A stretch of 64,000 nucleotides of DNA. Source: Streptomyces lomondensis. Its GTDB lineage: Bacteria; Actinomycetota; Actinomycetes; Streptomycetales; Streptomycetaceae. The notes under the pieces were generated by a model. It worked only from the letters and a program-made list of their open reading frames with translations. It had not been told where the DNA came from and did no database searches. Positions 42,618 through 52,133 of the stretch are shown here, in pieces. The first letter of the stretch is position 1. Every line of letters starts with the position of its first letter. The translations under genes and the position numbers were made by a program. The DNA is taken from NCBI RefSeq assembly GCF_014651035.1, contig NZ_BMWC01000002.1:840830-904829 (forward strand), in the 5' to 3' direction.

Positions 42618-43511
42618 GGCCCCGATCGCGGCGTACACGTTGATGTCCGCGTCCGTCACGTCGTTGATGTCGCGGTAGCGGACCTTCTCGATGTCGTCGA
42701 GGCCGGCGAGGAAGGACTCATCGGGCTGCTCGGGGACGGGGGCCGCGTGGTCGGGCCGCCAGCGGTGCGCGGGGACGATCCCCGGGTCGGCGATCTCCAG
42801 CCGGTTCTCCGTGAAGAACCGCTCGACCTCCGCCCGGGACCGCAGCACGAAGGTGAACCCCCGCTCGGTGTACGTCCGCTGGACCGCGCGGATGTTCTCG
42901 GGGTTCAGGTCCTCGGTGAGGTGGCTGAGCACCAGCCGGCTGCCGGCGGGCAGCGCGTCGAGCAGCTCGCGCACCAGCGGGTACGCCTCCCCGTCCTCGA
43001 CGAAGTGCAGGATCGCCACCAGGCACAGCGCGACCGGCCGGTCGAAGTCCAGGGTCTTGGCGGCCTGTTCGAGGATGCCGGCCGGGTCCCGCAGATCGGC
43101 GTCGATGTAGTCCGTGCGCCCCTCGGGCCCGCTGGTGAGCAGGGCGCGGGCGTGCGCGAGCACGACCGGGTCGTTGTCGACGTAGACGACCCGCGTGTCG
43201 GGCGCGGTCCGCTGCGCGATCTGGTGCACGTTCTCGGCGGTCGGCAGTCCCGTACCGATGTCGAGGAACTGCCGGATGCCGTCCTGCTCCACCAGCGTGG
43301 TCACCGCGCGGCGCAGGAAGTCGCGGTTGTGCCGCACGTCGAGGTACCCGCGCGGGTTCGCGGCGAGCGCGGCGGCAGCGGCGTCCCGGTCCGCCGGATA
43401 GTGGTCCTTGCCGCCGAGGAAGACGTCGTAGACCCGCGCCGGGTGCGCCTTGCTGCTGTCGATCCTCCTCCGCAGCTCGGCGAGGTCCTGGCTGAGGGCG
43501 TCACCGGACAT
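42609..43511 (-). CDS. SAM-dependent methyltransferase (DUF574 type)
   Basis: A 300-residue protein of the large Streptomyces DUF574/Methyltransf_19 family: SKAHPARVYDVFLGGKDHYPADRDAA, cofactor motif RQFLDIGTGLPTAENVHQ, VVYVDNDPVVLAHARALL, and VLSHLTEDLNPE. Its targets are unknown. ATG at 43511 chosen for the GGGAGA 5 bases upstream; an ATG at 43541 adds ten unlikely residues. Confidence 0.9.
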   Translation of the reverse strand: MSGDALSQDLAELRRRIDSSKAHPARVYDVFLGGKDHYPADRDAAAAALAANPRGYLDVRHNRDFLRRAVTTLVEQDGIRQFLDIGTGLPTAENVHQIAQRTAPDTRVVYVDNDPVVLAHARALLTSGPEGRTDYIDADLRDPAGILEQAAKTLDFDRPVALCLVAILHFVEDGEAYPLVRELLDALPAGSRLVLSHLTEDLNPENIRAVQRTYTERGFTFVLRSRAEVERFFTENRLEIADPGIVPAHRWRPDHAAPVPEQPDESFLAGLDDIEKVRYRDINDVTDADINVYAAIGAKG

Positions 43512-43605
43512 GGGCGTCTCCCTGAAGAGTAGGTGGTTCAATCAGCAACCACTCCGACGGTCAACAACCTAACGCCCCAGGGAACTTGAAGGTGCCCTCC
43601 CCCGA

Positions 43606-44598
43606 CTAGCGCAGCTTCTGGGCCACTTCGGTGGCCCAGTAGGTGAGGATGTTCCGCGCGCCGGCCCGCCGGATCCCGGTCAGGGCCTCCATGATCGCCC
43701 GGTCCCGGTCGATCCAGCCCTTCTCGGCGGCGGCCTCGATCATCGAGTACTCGCCGGAGATCTGGTAGGCGACGACCGGCACGTCCACGGCGTCCGCGAC
43801 CCGGGCGAGGATGTCCAGGTAGGGCCCGGCCGGCTTGACCATCACCATGTCGGCGCCCTCCTCCAGGTCGAGGGCCAGCTCGCGCAGGGACTCGCGCGCG
43901 TTCGCGGGATCCTGCTGGTAGGTCTTCCGGTCCCCCTGCAGGGACGAGGCGACGGCCTCCCGGAAGGGCCCGTAGAACGCGGAGGCGTACTTGACGGTGT
44001 AGGCGAGGATGGCGACGTCCTCCCGCCCGATCTGATCGAGGGCGTCGCGGACGACCCCGACCTGCCCGTCCATCATCCCGCTGGGCCCGACCACATGGGC
44101 GCCGGCGTCGGCCTGCACCTGGGCCATCTCGGCGTACCGCTCCAGGGTCGCGTCGTTGTCGACCCGCCCCTGCGCGTCGAGCACGCCGCAGTGCCCGTGA
44201 TCGGTCGTCTCGTCCAGGCACAGATCGGACATGACGAGCAGATCGTCCCCGACCTCGGCCCGCACGTCCCGGATGGCGACCTGGAGAATCCCGTCCGGAT
44301 CGGTCCCCGGCGTCCCGAGCGCGTCCTTCTTGGACTCCTCCGGCACACCGAACAGCATGATCCCGGAGACCCCGGCCGCCACCGCCTCCGCGGCCGCCTT
44401 CTTCAGGCTGTCCCGCGTGTGCTGCACGACCCCGGGCATCGCCGCGATCGGCACCGGCTCGCTGACGCCCTCGCGCACGAAGGCCGGAAGGATGAGGTCG
44501 GCGGGGTGCAGCCTGGTCTCGGCGACCATCCGACGCATGACGGGATTACTCCGCAAACGCCGCGGCCGCGCACCGGGAAAAGATCCGTACGTCGTCAT
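43606..44598 (-). CDS. hemB: Delta-aminolevulinic acid dehydratase (porphobilinogen synthase)
   Basis: A 330-residue HemB joining two 5-aminolevulinates to porphobilinogen. The Schiff-base lysines are in MVKPAG (near 250) and [14 protein letters not shown] (near 200). The metal segment reads [15 protein letters not shown]: it has two of the three zinc cysteines, with Asp at the second. The ATG at 44598 is preceded 7 bases earlier by TAGCGT, suggesting a leaderless transcript. It is separated from rex-hemACD by one convergent gene. Confidence 0.95.
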   Translation of the reverse strand: MTTYGSFPGARPRRLRSNPVMRRMVAETRLHPADLILPAFVREGVSEPVPIAAMPGVVQHTRDSLKKAAAEAVAAGVSGIMLFGVPEESKKDALGTPGTDPDGILQVAIRDVRAEVGDDLLVMSDLCLDETTDHGHCGVLDAQGRVDNDATLERYAEMAQVQADAGAHVVGPSGMMDGQVGVVRDALDQIGREDVAILAYTVKYASAFYGPFREAVASSLQGDRKTYQQDPANARESLRELALDLEEGADMVMVKPAGPYLDILARVADAVDVPVVAYQISGEYSMIEAAAEKGWIDRDRAIMEALTGIRRAGARNILTYWATEVAQKLR

Positions 44599-44605
44599 GC
44601 CCTCT

Positions 44606-44611
44606 ACGCTA
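44606..44611 (-). promoter_or_regulatory. Candidate -10 of a leaderless hemB promoter
   Basis: Reading leftward, TAGCGT is followed by 7 bases and the ATG. AGAGGG lies between but only one base from the ATG, too close to act as a ribosome binding site. Confidence 0.35.
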
Positions 44612-44776
44612 CGCCCGCCCCCTGCACGCCGATGCCGACGCGATGTCGGCTGCCCCAGCTGCGCCCACCACCCCCCAGGTCCATCCTGAAGACAACAACG
44701 ACAAGGACATGGACCCCGACGGCCGAAAAGACCCCGCCGCCGCCGTCCCTCCGTACCCGCCCCCACGGAGGACGCG

Positions 44777-46165
44777 ATGACCGCCCCCCACCACACCCCC
44801 GACCTCTTCGCCCTGTCAGAAATCCACGGCCCGGTCCTACGCCCCGGCGACCCCGCCTACGCCGACGAGGTCACCGGCTTCAACCTCGCCGCCCTCCACA
44901 CCCCCGACGTCGTCATAGGAGCCACCGGCGCCGACGACATCGTCACCGCCATGCGCTGGGCCAGAGCCACCGGCACCCCCGTCGCCGTCCAGGCCACCGG
45001 CCACGGCGCGAACTTCCCCATCGAGCAGGGCCTGCTGCTCAACACCGCCCGCATGACGGACGTACGGGTCGACCCCACCACCCGCACCGCCACCATCGCC
45101 GCGGGCGCGAAGTGGAGCCACGTCATGGCCGCGGCCGCCCCCCACGGCCTCGCGGGCCTGTGCGGCACCTCCACGGACGCGGGCGTCATCGGCTACACCC
45201 TCGGCGGCGGACTCCCCGTCCTCGGCCGCGCCTACGGCTACGCCGCCGACCTCGTCCGCTCCTTCCAGGTCGTCACCCCGGACGGCCACCTGCGCGAGAC
45301 GGACCCCCAGCACGAGCCGGAACTGTTCTGGGCACTGCGCGGCGGCAAGGGCAACGTAGGCATCGTCACCTCGCTCGTCACCGAGCTGCTCCCCCTGCCC
45401 CACCTCTACGGCGGCGGCGTGTACTGCGCCGGCGAGCACACGGAGGCCCTGCTCCGGGCCTGGGTGGACTGGACCCGCACCGTCCCGGACGAGATGTGCA
45501 GCGCGTTCACGATCCTGCGCCTGCCGCCCATCCCGCAGATCCCCGAACCCCTGCGCGGCGGCTTCTGGGCCCGTGTCGCGATCGCCTGGCCCGGGGATCC
45601 GGCCGAGGGCGAGGCACTGATCGCCCCGATCCGCGCGGCGGCCCCCGTGGCCGTCGACACGGTCGAGGTCATGGAGCACGCGGCGCTGGACCGCATCCAC
45701 ATGGACCCCCAGGACCCGCTCCCCGCCAGGGAGTCCTGCCTCCTGCTGCGCGACCTGCCCCCCGACGCAATCCGCACGTTCCTGGAGCAGGCCGGCCCCA
45801 CGGCCGGCGCCGACTTCCCCCTGCTGATGGTCGAGCTGCGCCACATGGGCGGCGCGATGTCCCGCCCGTCCCCCGTCGAGGACGCCGTCTGCTCCCGCGA
45901 CGCGCTGTACTTCCTGGACTCGGTCGGCGTCCTGGCCGCACCACCCGCCGCCGAAGCCATCGAACAGGCGACACAGCAGCTCTACACGGCCATGGCCCCC
46001 TACGGCACCGGCCGCACCATGGTCAACATCCACGGCACCCCGGGCGACGAACAGGACCGCGCCCGCGCCTGGACCACGGAGGTCTACGAACGCCTACGCC
46101 ACGACAAGGCCACCTACGACCCGACCAACCTCCTGCGCTACGGCCACGCGGTGACGCCCGCGTAG
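44777..46165 (+). CDS. FAD-linked oxidase with BBE domain
   Basis: A 462-residue flavoprotein of the berberine-bridge/vanillyl-oxidase type. The PCMH FAD-binding domain covers about 40-215, with TGHGANFP as the likely His attachment region and [19 protein letters not shown] holding the candidate second Cys attachment, so the flavin may be bicovalently bound. The C terminus has the BBE motif [13 protein letters not shown]. Such enzymes oxidise sugars or natural products; the substrate is unknown. GGAGG precedes the ATG. Confidence 0.9.
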   Translation: MTAPHHTPDLFALSEIHGPVLRPGDPAYADEVTGFNLAALHTPDVVIGATGADDIVTAMRWARATGTPVAVQATGHGANFPIEQGLLLNTARMTDVRVDPTTRTATIAAGAKWSHVMAAAAPHGLAGLCGTSTDAGVIGYTLGGGLPVLGRAYGYAADLVRSFQVVTPDGHLRETDPQHEPELFWALRGGKGNVGIVTSLVTELLPLPHLYGGGVYCAGEHTEALLRAWVDWTRTVPDEMCSAFTILRLPPIPQIPEPLRGGFWARVAIAWPGDPAEGEALIAPIRAAAPVAVDTVEVMEHAALDRIHMDPQDPLPARESCLLLRDLPPDAIRTFLEQAGPTAGADFPLLMVELRHMGGAMSRPSPVEDAVCSRDALYFLDSVGVLAAPPAAEAIEQATQQLYTAMAPYGTGRTMVNIHGTPGDEQDRARAWTTEVYERLRHDKATYDPTNLLRYGHAVTPA

Positions 46166-46190
46166 CCGCAGCCCACACCTTCGCCGACGC

Positions 46191-47897
46191 TCAGGTCGTC
46201 GAACGCCGCCGCCGCGCCCCCGGCCGCCTCTCACTCGGCCGCGTCACCGGATCCCCGGCCTCCAGGGCCGCGGCCCGCCGCTTCGCGCCGAAGTCGGCCA
46301 GGGCCTCCGCCAGCTTGAGCACGGACGGCTCGGGCGCCATGACGTCCACCCGCAGCCCGTGTTCCTCGGCGGTCTTGGCCGTGGCCGGGCCGATACAGGC
46401 GATGACGGTGACGTTGTGCGGCTTGCCGGCGATGCCCACAAGGTTCCGCACCGTCGAGGACGACGTGAACAGCACGGCGTCGAAGCCGCCGCCCTTGATC
46501 GCCTCGCGGGTCTCCGCCGGCGGCGGCGAGGCCCGCACGGTCCGGTAGGCCGTGACGTCGTCGACCTCCCAGCCCAGCTCGATCAGCCCGGCGACCAGCG
46601 TCTCCGTGGCGATGTCGGCACGCGGCAGGAAGACTCTGTCGATCGGGTCGAACACCGGGTCGTACGGCGGCCAGTCCTCCAGCAGCCCGGCGGCCGACTG
46701 CTCCCCGCTCGGCACCAGGTCCGGCTTCACGCCGAAGGCGATCAGCGCCTTGGCGGTCTGCTCGCCGACGGCCGCGACCTTGATGCCCGCGAAGGCACGC
46801 GCGTCGAGCCCGTACTCCTCGAACTTCTCCCGCACGGCCTTGACCGCGTTCACCGAGGTGAAGGCGATCCACTCGTAGCGGCCCGTGACCAGGCCCTTGA
46901 CCGCGCGCTCCATCTGCTGGGGCGTACGCGGCGGCTCGACGGCGATGGTCGGCACCTCGTGCGGCACGGCCCCGTACGACCGCAGCTGGTCGGAGAGCGA
47001 CACCGCCTGCTCCTTCGTGCGCGGCACGAGCACCTTCCAGCCGAACAGCGGCTTGGACTCGAACCACGCGAGCTGGTCGCGCTGGGCGGCGGCGGAACGC
47101 TCACCGACCACGGCTATCACCGGCCGGCCGCCCTCAGGCGAGGGCAGCACCTTGGCCTGCTTCAGCGTCTGCGCGATCGTGCCGAGGGTGGCGGTCCAGG
47201 TGCGCTGCCGGGTGGTCGTACCGGCGACGGTGACCGTCATCGGGGTGTCCGGCTTGCGGCCCGCGGAGACGAGCTCGCCGGCCGCCGCCGCGACGGAGTC
47301 CAGCGTCGTGGACACGACGACCGTGCCGTCCGAGGCCCCGACCTCCGTCCAGCACCGGTCCGACGCCGTCCGCGCGTCCACGAACCGCACGTCCGCGCCC
47401 TGCGCGTCCCGCAGCGGCACACCGGCGTACGCGGGCACGCCGACCGCGCTCGCGATGCCGGGGACGACCTCGAAGGGCACCCCGGCGGCGGCGCACGCCA
47501 GCATCTCCTCGGCGGCGTACGTGTCGAGGCCCGGGTCACCGGACACCGCACGCACGACCCGCCTGCCGCCCCGCGCGGCCTCCATGACAAGATGTGCGGC
47601 ATCCCGCACCGCGGGGACGGCCACGGTGGTTGACGTACCGTCAACTACCGTCAGCTGGGGCGTCCCTGTGCCCGGAGTCGGCTCCTGGGAAGGATCCGCG
47701 TCCGTGTGCACCTCGGAGACGCCCTGCCTGGCGTGCTGACGTACGACGTCGAGCACCTCGTGCTCGGCGACGAGGACGTCCGCGTTCGCCAGCGCCTCGA
47801 CGGCGCGCAGAGTAAGCAGTCCCGGATCTCCGGGTCCGGCACCCAGGAAGGTGACGTGCCCGTGTTCAGGACCGGCGGAAAGGGTGGTGGGGCTCAA
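46191..47897 (-). CDS. hemD: Fused uroporphyrinogen-III methyltransferase-like / uroporphyrinogen-III synthase
   Basis: A 568-residue fusion. The N-terminal part (about 1-255) is a tetrapyrrole methyltransferase fold (FLGAGPGDPGLLTLRAVEAL) but has VRAVSGDPGLDTYAAEE where uroporphyrinogen methyltransferases have RLKGGDP. The C-terminal half (about 285-545) is HemD (VLVPRTKEQAVSLSDQLRSYG, WIAFTSVNAVKAVREKF, VACIGPATA-like), which closes hydroxymethylbilane to uroporphyrinogen III. The start is a TTG overlapping the hemC stop in a TTGA, so translation is probably coupled. The C-terminal 30 residues are Arg-rich. Confidence 0.92.
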   Translation of the reverse strand: MSPTTLSAGPEHGHVTFLGAGPGDPGLLTLRAVEALANADVLVAEHEVLDVVRQHARQGVSEVHTDADPSQEPTPGTGTPQLTVVDGTSTTVAVPAVRDAAHLVMEAARGGRRVVRAVSGDPGLDTYAAEEMLACAAAGVPFEVVPGIASAVGVPAYAGVPLRDAQGADVRFVDARTASDRCWTEVGASDGTVVVSTTLDSVAAAAGELVSAGRKPDTPMTVTVAGTTTRQRTWTATLGTIAQTLKQAKVLPSPEGGRPVIAVVGERSAAAQRDQLAWFESKPLFGWKVLVPRTKEQAVSLSDQLRSYGAVPHEVPTIAVEPPRTPQQMERAVKGLVTGRYEWIAFTSVNAVKAVREKFEEYGLDARAFAGIKVAAVGEQTAKALIAFGVKPDLVPSGEQSAAGLLEDWPPYDPVFDPIDRVFLPRADIATETLVAGLIELGWEVDDVTAYRTVRASPPPAETREAIKGGGFDAVLFTSSSTVRNLVGIAGKPHNVTVIACIGPATAKTAEEHGLRVDVMAPEPSVLKLAEALADFGAKRRAAALEAGDPVTRPSERRPGARRRRSTT

Positions 47898-48853
47898 TGT
47901 GCTCGCTCCCCCATCAGACCGGCCGCGCCCTGGGCGAGCATCTCGGCCGCGAGTGCGCGACCGAGCGCCGTTGCCCCGTCATGCGTCTCGGGCACGGGAC
48001 CGGTGGTGGACAACTGCACCATGCGCGTGCCGTCGGTGGTGCCGACGACGCCGCGCAGGCGCATTTCCTTGACAACCTGCCCGTCGGCCAAAAGGTCGGC
48101 CAGCGCGCCCACGGGAGCGCTGCAACCGGCCTCCAGGGCGGCGAGCAGTGACCGCTCGGCCGTCACGGCGACCCGCGTGAACGGGTCGTCGAGTTCGGCG
48201 AGCGCGGCGACGAGGTCCGCGTTGCCCGCGGTGCACTCGACCGCCAGGGCCCCCTGGCCGGGGGCGGGCAAAACCGTGTCGACCGACAGGAAGTCGGTCA
48301 CCTCGTCACCCCGGCCGATCCGGTTCAGTCCGGCGGCGGCCAGCACGACGGCGTCGAGCTCACCGCCCCGCACGTATCCGATCCGGGTGTCTACGTTGCC
48401 GCGGATCGGGACCGTCGCTATGTCCAGGCCGTGGCTGCGCGCGTACGCGTTGAGCTGGGCCATGCGGCGCGGCGAACCGGTGCCGATGCGCGCCCCGGAG
48501 GGCAGGTCGGTGAACTTCAGCGCGTCCCGGGCGACGATCACGTCCCGCGGGTCCTCCCGCACGGGCACGGCGGCCACGACCAGTTCGTCGGGCTGTGTGG
48601 TCGGCAGGTCCTTCAGCGAGTGCACCGCGAAGTCGACCTCGCCCTTGAGCAGCGCGTCGCGCAGGGCGGTCACGAACACGCCCGTGCCGCCGATCTGCGC
48701 GAGCGCCTCGCGCGAGACGTCGCCGTACGTGGTGATCTCGACGAGCTCCACGGGCCGCCCGGTCACCCGGCTCACGGCCTCGGCCACCTGCCCGGACTGG
48801 GCCATGGCGAGCCTGCTCCGCCGGGTGCCGAGCCTCAGCGCCTTGTCAGTCAT
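47894..48853 (-). CDS. hemC: Hydroxymethylbilane synthase (porphobilinogen deaminase)
   Basis: A 319-residue HemC that polymerises four porphobilinogens. The dipyrromethane cofactor cysteine is C244 (EAGCSAPVGA), the catalytic Asp is D82 (HSLKDLP) and the Arg-rich substrate loop GTGSPRR is present. It overlaps hemA (ATGA) and hemD (TTGA), so the three enzymes are made from one message with rex. Confidence 0.96.
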   Translation of the reverse strand: MTDKALRLGTRRSRLAMAQSGQVAEAVSRVTGRPVELVEITTYGDVSREALAQIGGTGVFVTALRDALLKGEVDFAVHSLKDLPTTQPDELVVAAVPVREDPRDVIVARDALKFTDLPSGARIGTGSPRRMAQLNAYARSHGLDIATVPIRGNVDTRIGYVRGGELDAVVLAAAGLNRIGRGDEVTDFLSVDTVLPAPGQGALAVECTAGNADLVAALAELDDPFTRVAVTAERSLLAALEAGCSAPVGALADLLADGQVVKEMRLRGVVGTTDGTRMVQLSTTGPVPETHDGATALGRALAAEMLAQGAAGLMGERAH

Positions 48854-50619
48854 GCCGGGCCTCGGTCTCTCTGGGTGGTGCTGTCCTCGGCCCGGGAGAC
48901 GGCGGCCACCGTCTCGGGGTCGAGGTCGAACAGGGTCCGCAGCGCGTCCGCGTACCCGGCGCCGCCGGGTTCGGCCGCGAGCTGCTTGACCCGCACGGTC
49001 GGCGCGTGCAGCAGCTTGTCGACCACACGCCGCACGGTCTGGGTGATCTCCGCGCGGTGCTTGTCGTCGAGGCCGGGCAGTCGCCCGTCCAGCCGGGCGA
49101 TCTCGCTGGCCACGACGTCGGCGGCCATGGTGCGCAGGGCGACCACGGTCGGTGTGATGTGCGCGGCCCGCTGGGCTGCCCCGAAGGCCGCGACCTCGTC
49201 GGAGACGATACGCCGGACCTGGTCCACATCGGCAGCCATCGGAGCGCCCGCGGATGCCTCCGCCAGAGATTCGATGTCCACCAGCCGCACCCCGGCCAGC
49301 CGGTGCACGGCCGCGTCTATGTCGCGCGGCATCGCCAGGTCGAGCAGGAAGAGCACGGGCTCGGGCCGCCGCGGCTCCTCGACCGGCTCGGGCCGACGCC
49401 GCTCGGGGATCCGCCCGACGGTGGCGACGGTCGCGGCGAGCGCGGCGATGGCGTCGGTGTCCGCGGCCGGGTCGAGGGGGCCGGCAGCTCCCGGCCGGGG
49501 GCCCGCGCCGCGCTGGGCGCCGCCCGCCGTGCCGTTGTCGACCCACGCCGCGTGCTGCTCCAGGTCCGCCGCGGCCATCCCGGCCACGGCCGCCTCGCCC
49601 AGTACGGAGAATCCGGCGGTGCCCTGCACCGCGGAGAGGTCCAGCGGGCAGCCGTCCTCGCTGCCGAGGCTGGTGGCCGACGGACCGCCCTGCCGCGTGT
49701 CCGGCCCGGCCGTACGGCCGGAGCCGCCGCCCGGCGCCGCCGGTCCGTCGCTACCGATCCCTGCGGACGGCGCGGGCGTACGGCCCTCGACCGCGGCCGC
49801 GACGGACTCGGCGGTCAGGACCAGGCCGGTCGCGCCGGTGCAGGAGACGGCGACGTCGGCACGTGTCAGCTCGGCCGGCACCGACTCCATCGGTACCGCG
49901 CGGGCCAGCACGTCCGTGTCGTCGCCCTCGCTGAGGATCTGGGCGAGCCGCTCGGCACGGTCGAAGGTGCGGTTGGCGACGACGACCTCGGCGACACCGG
50001 CCCGCGCGAGCGTGGCCGCGGCCAGGGAGGACATCGACCCGGCACCGATGACCAGGGCCTTCTTGCCCCGGGCCCATTCCTGGACGTCGCCGCCGCGGGC
50101 CAGCTGCTCCAGGCCGAAGGTGACCAGGGACTGGCCGGCGCGGTCGATGCCGGTCTCGGAGTGGGCGCGCTTGCCGACCCGCAGGGCCTGCTGGAACAGG
50201 TCGTTCAGCAGCCGGCCCGCGGAGTGCAGCTCCTGCGCCCGGGCCAGGGAGTCCTTGATCTGGCCGAGGATCTGCCCCTCGCCGACGACCATCGAGTCCA
50301 GCCCGCAGGCCACCGAGAAGAGGTGGTGGACGGCCCGGTCCTCGTAGTGCACGTAGAGATATGGAGTGAGCTCCTCCAGGCCGACCCCGCTGTGCTGGGC
50401 GAGCAGCGTGGACAGCTCGGCGACACCGGCGTGGAACTTGTCCACGTCGGCGTAGAGCTCGATGCGGTTGCAGGTGGCGAGCAGCGCGGCCTCGGCGGCC
50501 GGCTCGGCGGCGACCGTGTCCTGGAGCAGCTTGACCTGCGCGTCCGCGTTCAGCGAGGCCCGCTCCAGGACGCTGACCGGGGCGCTGCGGTGGCTGAGTC
50601 CGACGACGAGGAGGCTCAT
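48850..50619 (-). CDS. hemA: Glutamyl-tRNA reductase
   Basis: A 589-residue HemA, first enzyme of the C5 heme pathway: reduces glutamyl-tRNA with NADPH. The catalytic cysteine is C50 (ATCNRIELY). Next come GEGQILGQIKDS, the NADPH domain (VIGAGSMSSLAAATLARAG) and the C-terminal dimerisation helix. About 140 residues (281-420) rich in Gly, Ala and Pro are inserted between LTAESVAAAVEGR and PVLFLLDLAMPRDID; most HemA proteins are about 420-450 residues. Its start overlaps the rex stop (ATGA). Confidence 0.95.
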   Translation of the reverse strand: MSLLVVGLSHRSAPVSVLERASLNADAQVKLLQDTVAAEPAAEAALLATCNRIELYADVDKFHAGVAELSTLLAQHSGVGLEELTPYLYVHYEDRAVHHLFSVACGLDSMVVGEGQILGQIKDSLARAQELHSAGRLLNDLFQQALRVGKRAHSETGIDRAGQSLVTFGLEQLARGGDVQEWARGKKALVIGAGSMSSLAAATLARAGVAEVVVANRTFDRAERLAQILSEGDDTDVLARAVPMESVPAELTRADVAVSCTGATGLVLTAESVAAAVEGRTPAPSAGIGSDGPAAPGGGSGRTAGPDTRQGGPSATSLGSEDGCPLDLSAVQGTAGFSVLGEAAVAGMAAADLEQHAAWVDNGTAGGAQRGAGPRPGAAGPLDPAADTDAIAALAATVATVGRIPERRRPEPVEEPRRPEPVLFLLDLAMPRDIDAAVHRLAGVRLVDIESLAEASAGAPMAADVDQVRRIVSDEVAAFGAAQRAAHITPTVVALRTMAADVVASEIARLDGRLPGLDDKHRAEITQTVRRVVDKLLHAPTVRVKQLAAEPGGAGYADALRTLFDLDPETVAAVSRAEDSTTQRDRGPA

Positions 50620-51380
50620 GCCGGCATCACGGCGGGCATGTCCCCGTCAGGCCCCTGGTCGGCGGACTCGCTGCGGGCGGCGGCCGTGGGCAGGGCGCCG
50701 TCGCCGCTCGCGGCCTCCTCGCCAGCCTTGCGCTGCTCGTGGAAGGCGAGGATCTGCAGCTCGATGGAGAGGTCGACCTTGCGCACGTCGACGCCGTCCG
50801 GGACGGACAGCACGGTCGGCGCGAAGTTCAGGATGGAGGTGACACCGGCGGCCACGAGCCGGTCGCAGACCTGCTGGGCGGCACCGGCGGGAGTGGCGAT
50901 GACACCGATCGACACGCCGTTGTCCTGGATGATCTTCTCCAGGTCGTCGGAGTGCTGCACGGGAATGCCGGCGACGGGCTTGCCCGCCATGGCCGGGTCG
51001 GCGTCGATCAGCGCGGCGACGCGGAAGCCGCGGGAGGCGAACCCGCCGTAGTTGGCGAGGGCGGCGCCGAGGTTTCCGATACCGACGATCACGACCGGCC
51101 AGTCCTGGGTGAGCCCCAGTTCGCGGGAGATCTGGTAGACGAGATACTCGACGTCGTAGCCGACACCCCTCGTGCCGTACGACCCGAGGTACGAGAAGTC
51201 CTTGCGCAGCTTGGCGGAGTTGACCCCCGCCGCGGCCGCGAGCTCCTCGGAGGAGACCGTGGGGACCGAGCGCTCCGACAGTGCGGTCAGCGCGCGGAGG
51301 TACAGCGGAAGCCGGGCGACGGTGGCCTCGGGAATCCCTCGGCTGCGGGTCGCCGGTCGGTGAGTTCGGCCAGTTGCCAC
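50616..51380 (-). CDS. rex: Redox-sensing transcriptional repressor Rex
   Basis: A 254-residue repressor that senses the NADH/NAD+ ratio. The N-terminal winged helix (RLPLYLRALTALSERSVPTV, VNSAKLRKDFSYLGSYGTRG) precedes a Rossmann domain with GIGNLGAALANYGGFASRGF. NADH releases it from DNA; in S. coelicolor it controls its own operon and respiratory genes. It is the first gene before hemA. The GTG at 51380 has AGGAGC just upstream. An operator lies at 51458-51479. Confidence 0.96.
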   Translation of the reverse strand: MATGRTHRPATRSRGIPEATVARLPLYLRALTALSERSVPTVSSEELAAAAGVNSAKLRKDFSYLGSYGTRGVGYDVEYLVYQISRELGLTQDWPVVIVGIGNLGAALANYGGFASRGFRVAALIDADPAMAGKPVAGIPVQHSDDLEKIIQDNGVSIGVIATPAGAAQQVCDRLVAAGVTSILNFAPTVLSVPDGVDVRKVDLSIELQILAFHEQRKAGEEAASGDGALPTAAARSESADQGPDGDMPAVMPA

Positions 51381-51454
51381 GGTGCTCCTGCGGGTAGAGC
51401 GGGGCTGTAGGCGGTCATACGTCCCTACATGACCGCCCCGTCGAAAGCAGGCTA

Positions 51455-51477
51455 TGTCTTTGTGAACGCGTGCACAA
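51455..51477 (-). promoter_or_regulatory. Candidate rex promoter
   Basis: Reading leftward, TTGTGC (51472-51477) and TAGCCT are 17 bases apart. The -35 lies inside the Rex operator, so Rex binding would block it. Neither hexamer is perfect. Confidence 0.4.
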
Positions 51478-51479
51478 AG
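51458..51479. promoter_or_regulatory. Rex operator (ROP) of the rex-hemACD operon
   Basis: The core TTGTGAACGCGTGCACAA (51460-51477) fits the Rex consensus TTGTGAA-N4-TTCACAA with one change. With flanks it is a 22-base dyad with a single mismatched pair. It lies 78-99 bases before the rex start. The rest of 51381-51693, about 310 bases between rex and the glutaredoxin gene, holds no gene I recognise. Confidence 0.88.
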
Positions 51480-51693
51480 ATGGTGTCCGTTTTGCCCGCC
51501 CAACGTGACCGGGCTCACGCGCCCCCGGCGCACGCCTGGGGAACCGGCGCATACGCGCCGCCGTTCCTTGCCTTCTGGGGGCAAAACAACACACTTCCTC
51601 AGTGAATCCCGCCCCCGAGACCAAGTCGCCGTCGATCCTAAGCGACTTTGGGGGCCGCTTTGGACTGCTCGGTCAGTCGTCCCACCGGCGGGG

Positions 51694-51972
51694 TCAGTCG
51701 GTCAGCGCCTTGCGCAGGCGGCCCTCGTTCACGCGCCAGAACGTGTGCTGCCTGCCGTCCACCAGCACGACCGGGATCTGCTCCCAGTACTGGTCGTGCA
51801 GTTCCCGATCCTCGGTGATGTCCTTCTGCTCCCAGGGGACTCCCAGATCACCGCACACCTTCTCCACAACGACCTGCGCGTCATCACAGAGATGACAGCC
51901 CGGCTTGCGGATCAGGGTGACGAGCCGGTCCCGAGGGGGCCTGCGACGGAAGAGAGGGCTCATGTCGGCCAT
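51694..51972 (-). CDS. Glutaredoxin-like protein
   Basis: A 92-residue thioredoxin-fold protein with a CxxC site in RKPGCHLCDDAQ and the cis-proline segment QIPVVLVDGRQ. Such proteins reduce disulfides or mixed disulfides; in actinomycetes they may use mycothiol. It lies directly upstream of rex, which it may complement in redox control, though that is inference. Starts at 51972 or 51963; neither has a clear ribosome binding site. Confidence 0.88.
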   Translation of the reverse strand: MADMSPLFRRRPPRDRLVTLIRKPGCHLCDDAQVVVEKVCGDLGVPWEQKDITEDRELHDQYWEQIPVVLVDGRQHTFWRVNEGRLRKALTD

Positions 51973-52121
51973 TGTCGCGCGCCACGCGGCGAGGGGAACC
52001 CCCGCGAACGGCCAGGGGACACGCCGACCGGGTCCGTCCCGAGCGGCATCTTTAACGACACGCTTGCCGAGAGTTCACAGGCTTCAAACCTCGCGACTCC
52101 GGAACCCCCGAGCAAACTGGC

Positions 52122-52127
52122 TATGCT
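52122..52127 (+). promoter_or_regulatory. Candidate -10 of a leaderless promoter
   Basis: TATGCT ends 6 bases before the ATG at 52134. Transcription would start at the start codon, and no ribosome binding site is visible. Confidence 0.42.
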
Positions 52128-52133
52128 CACGCC

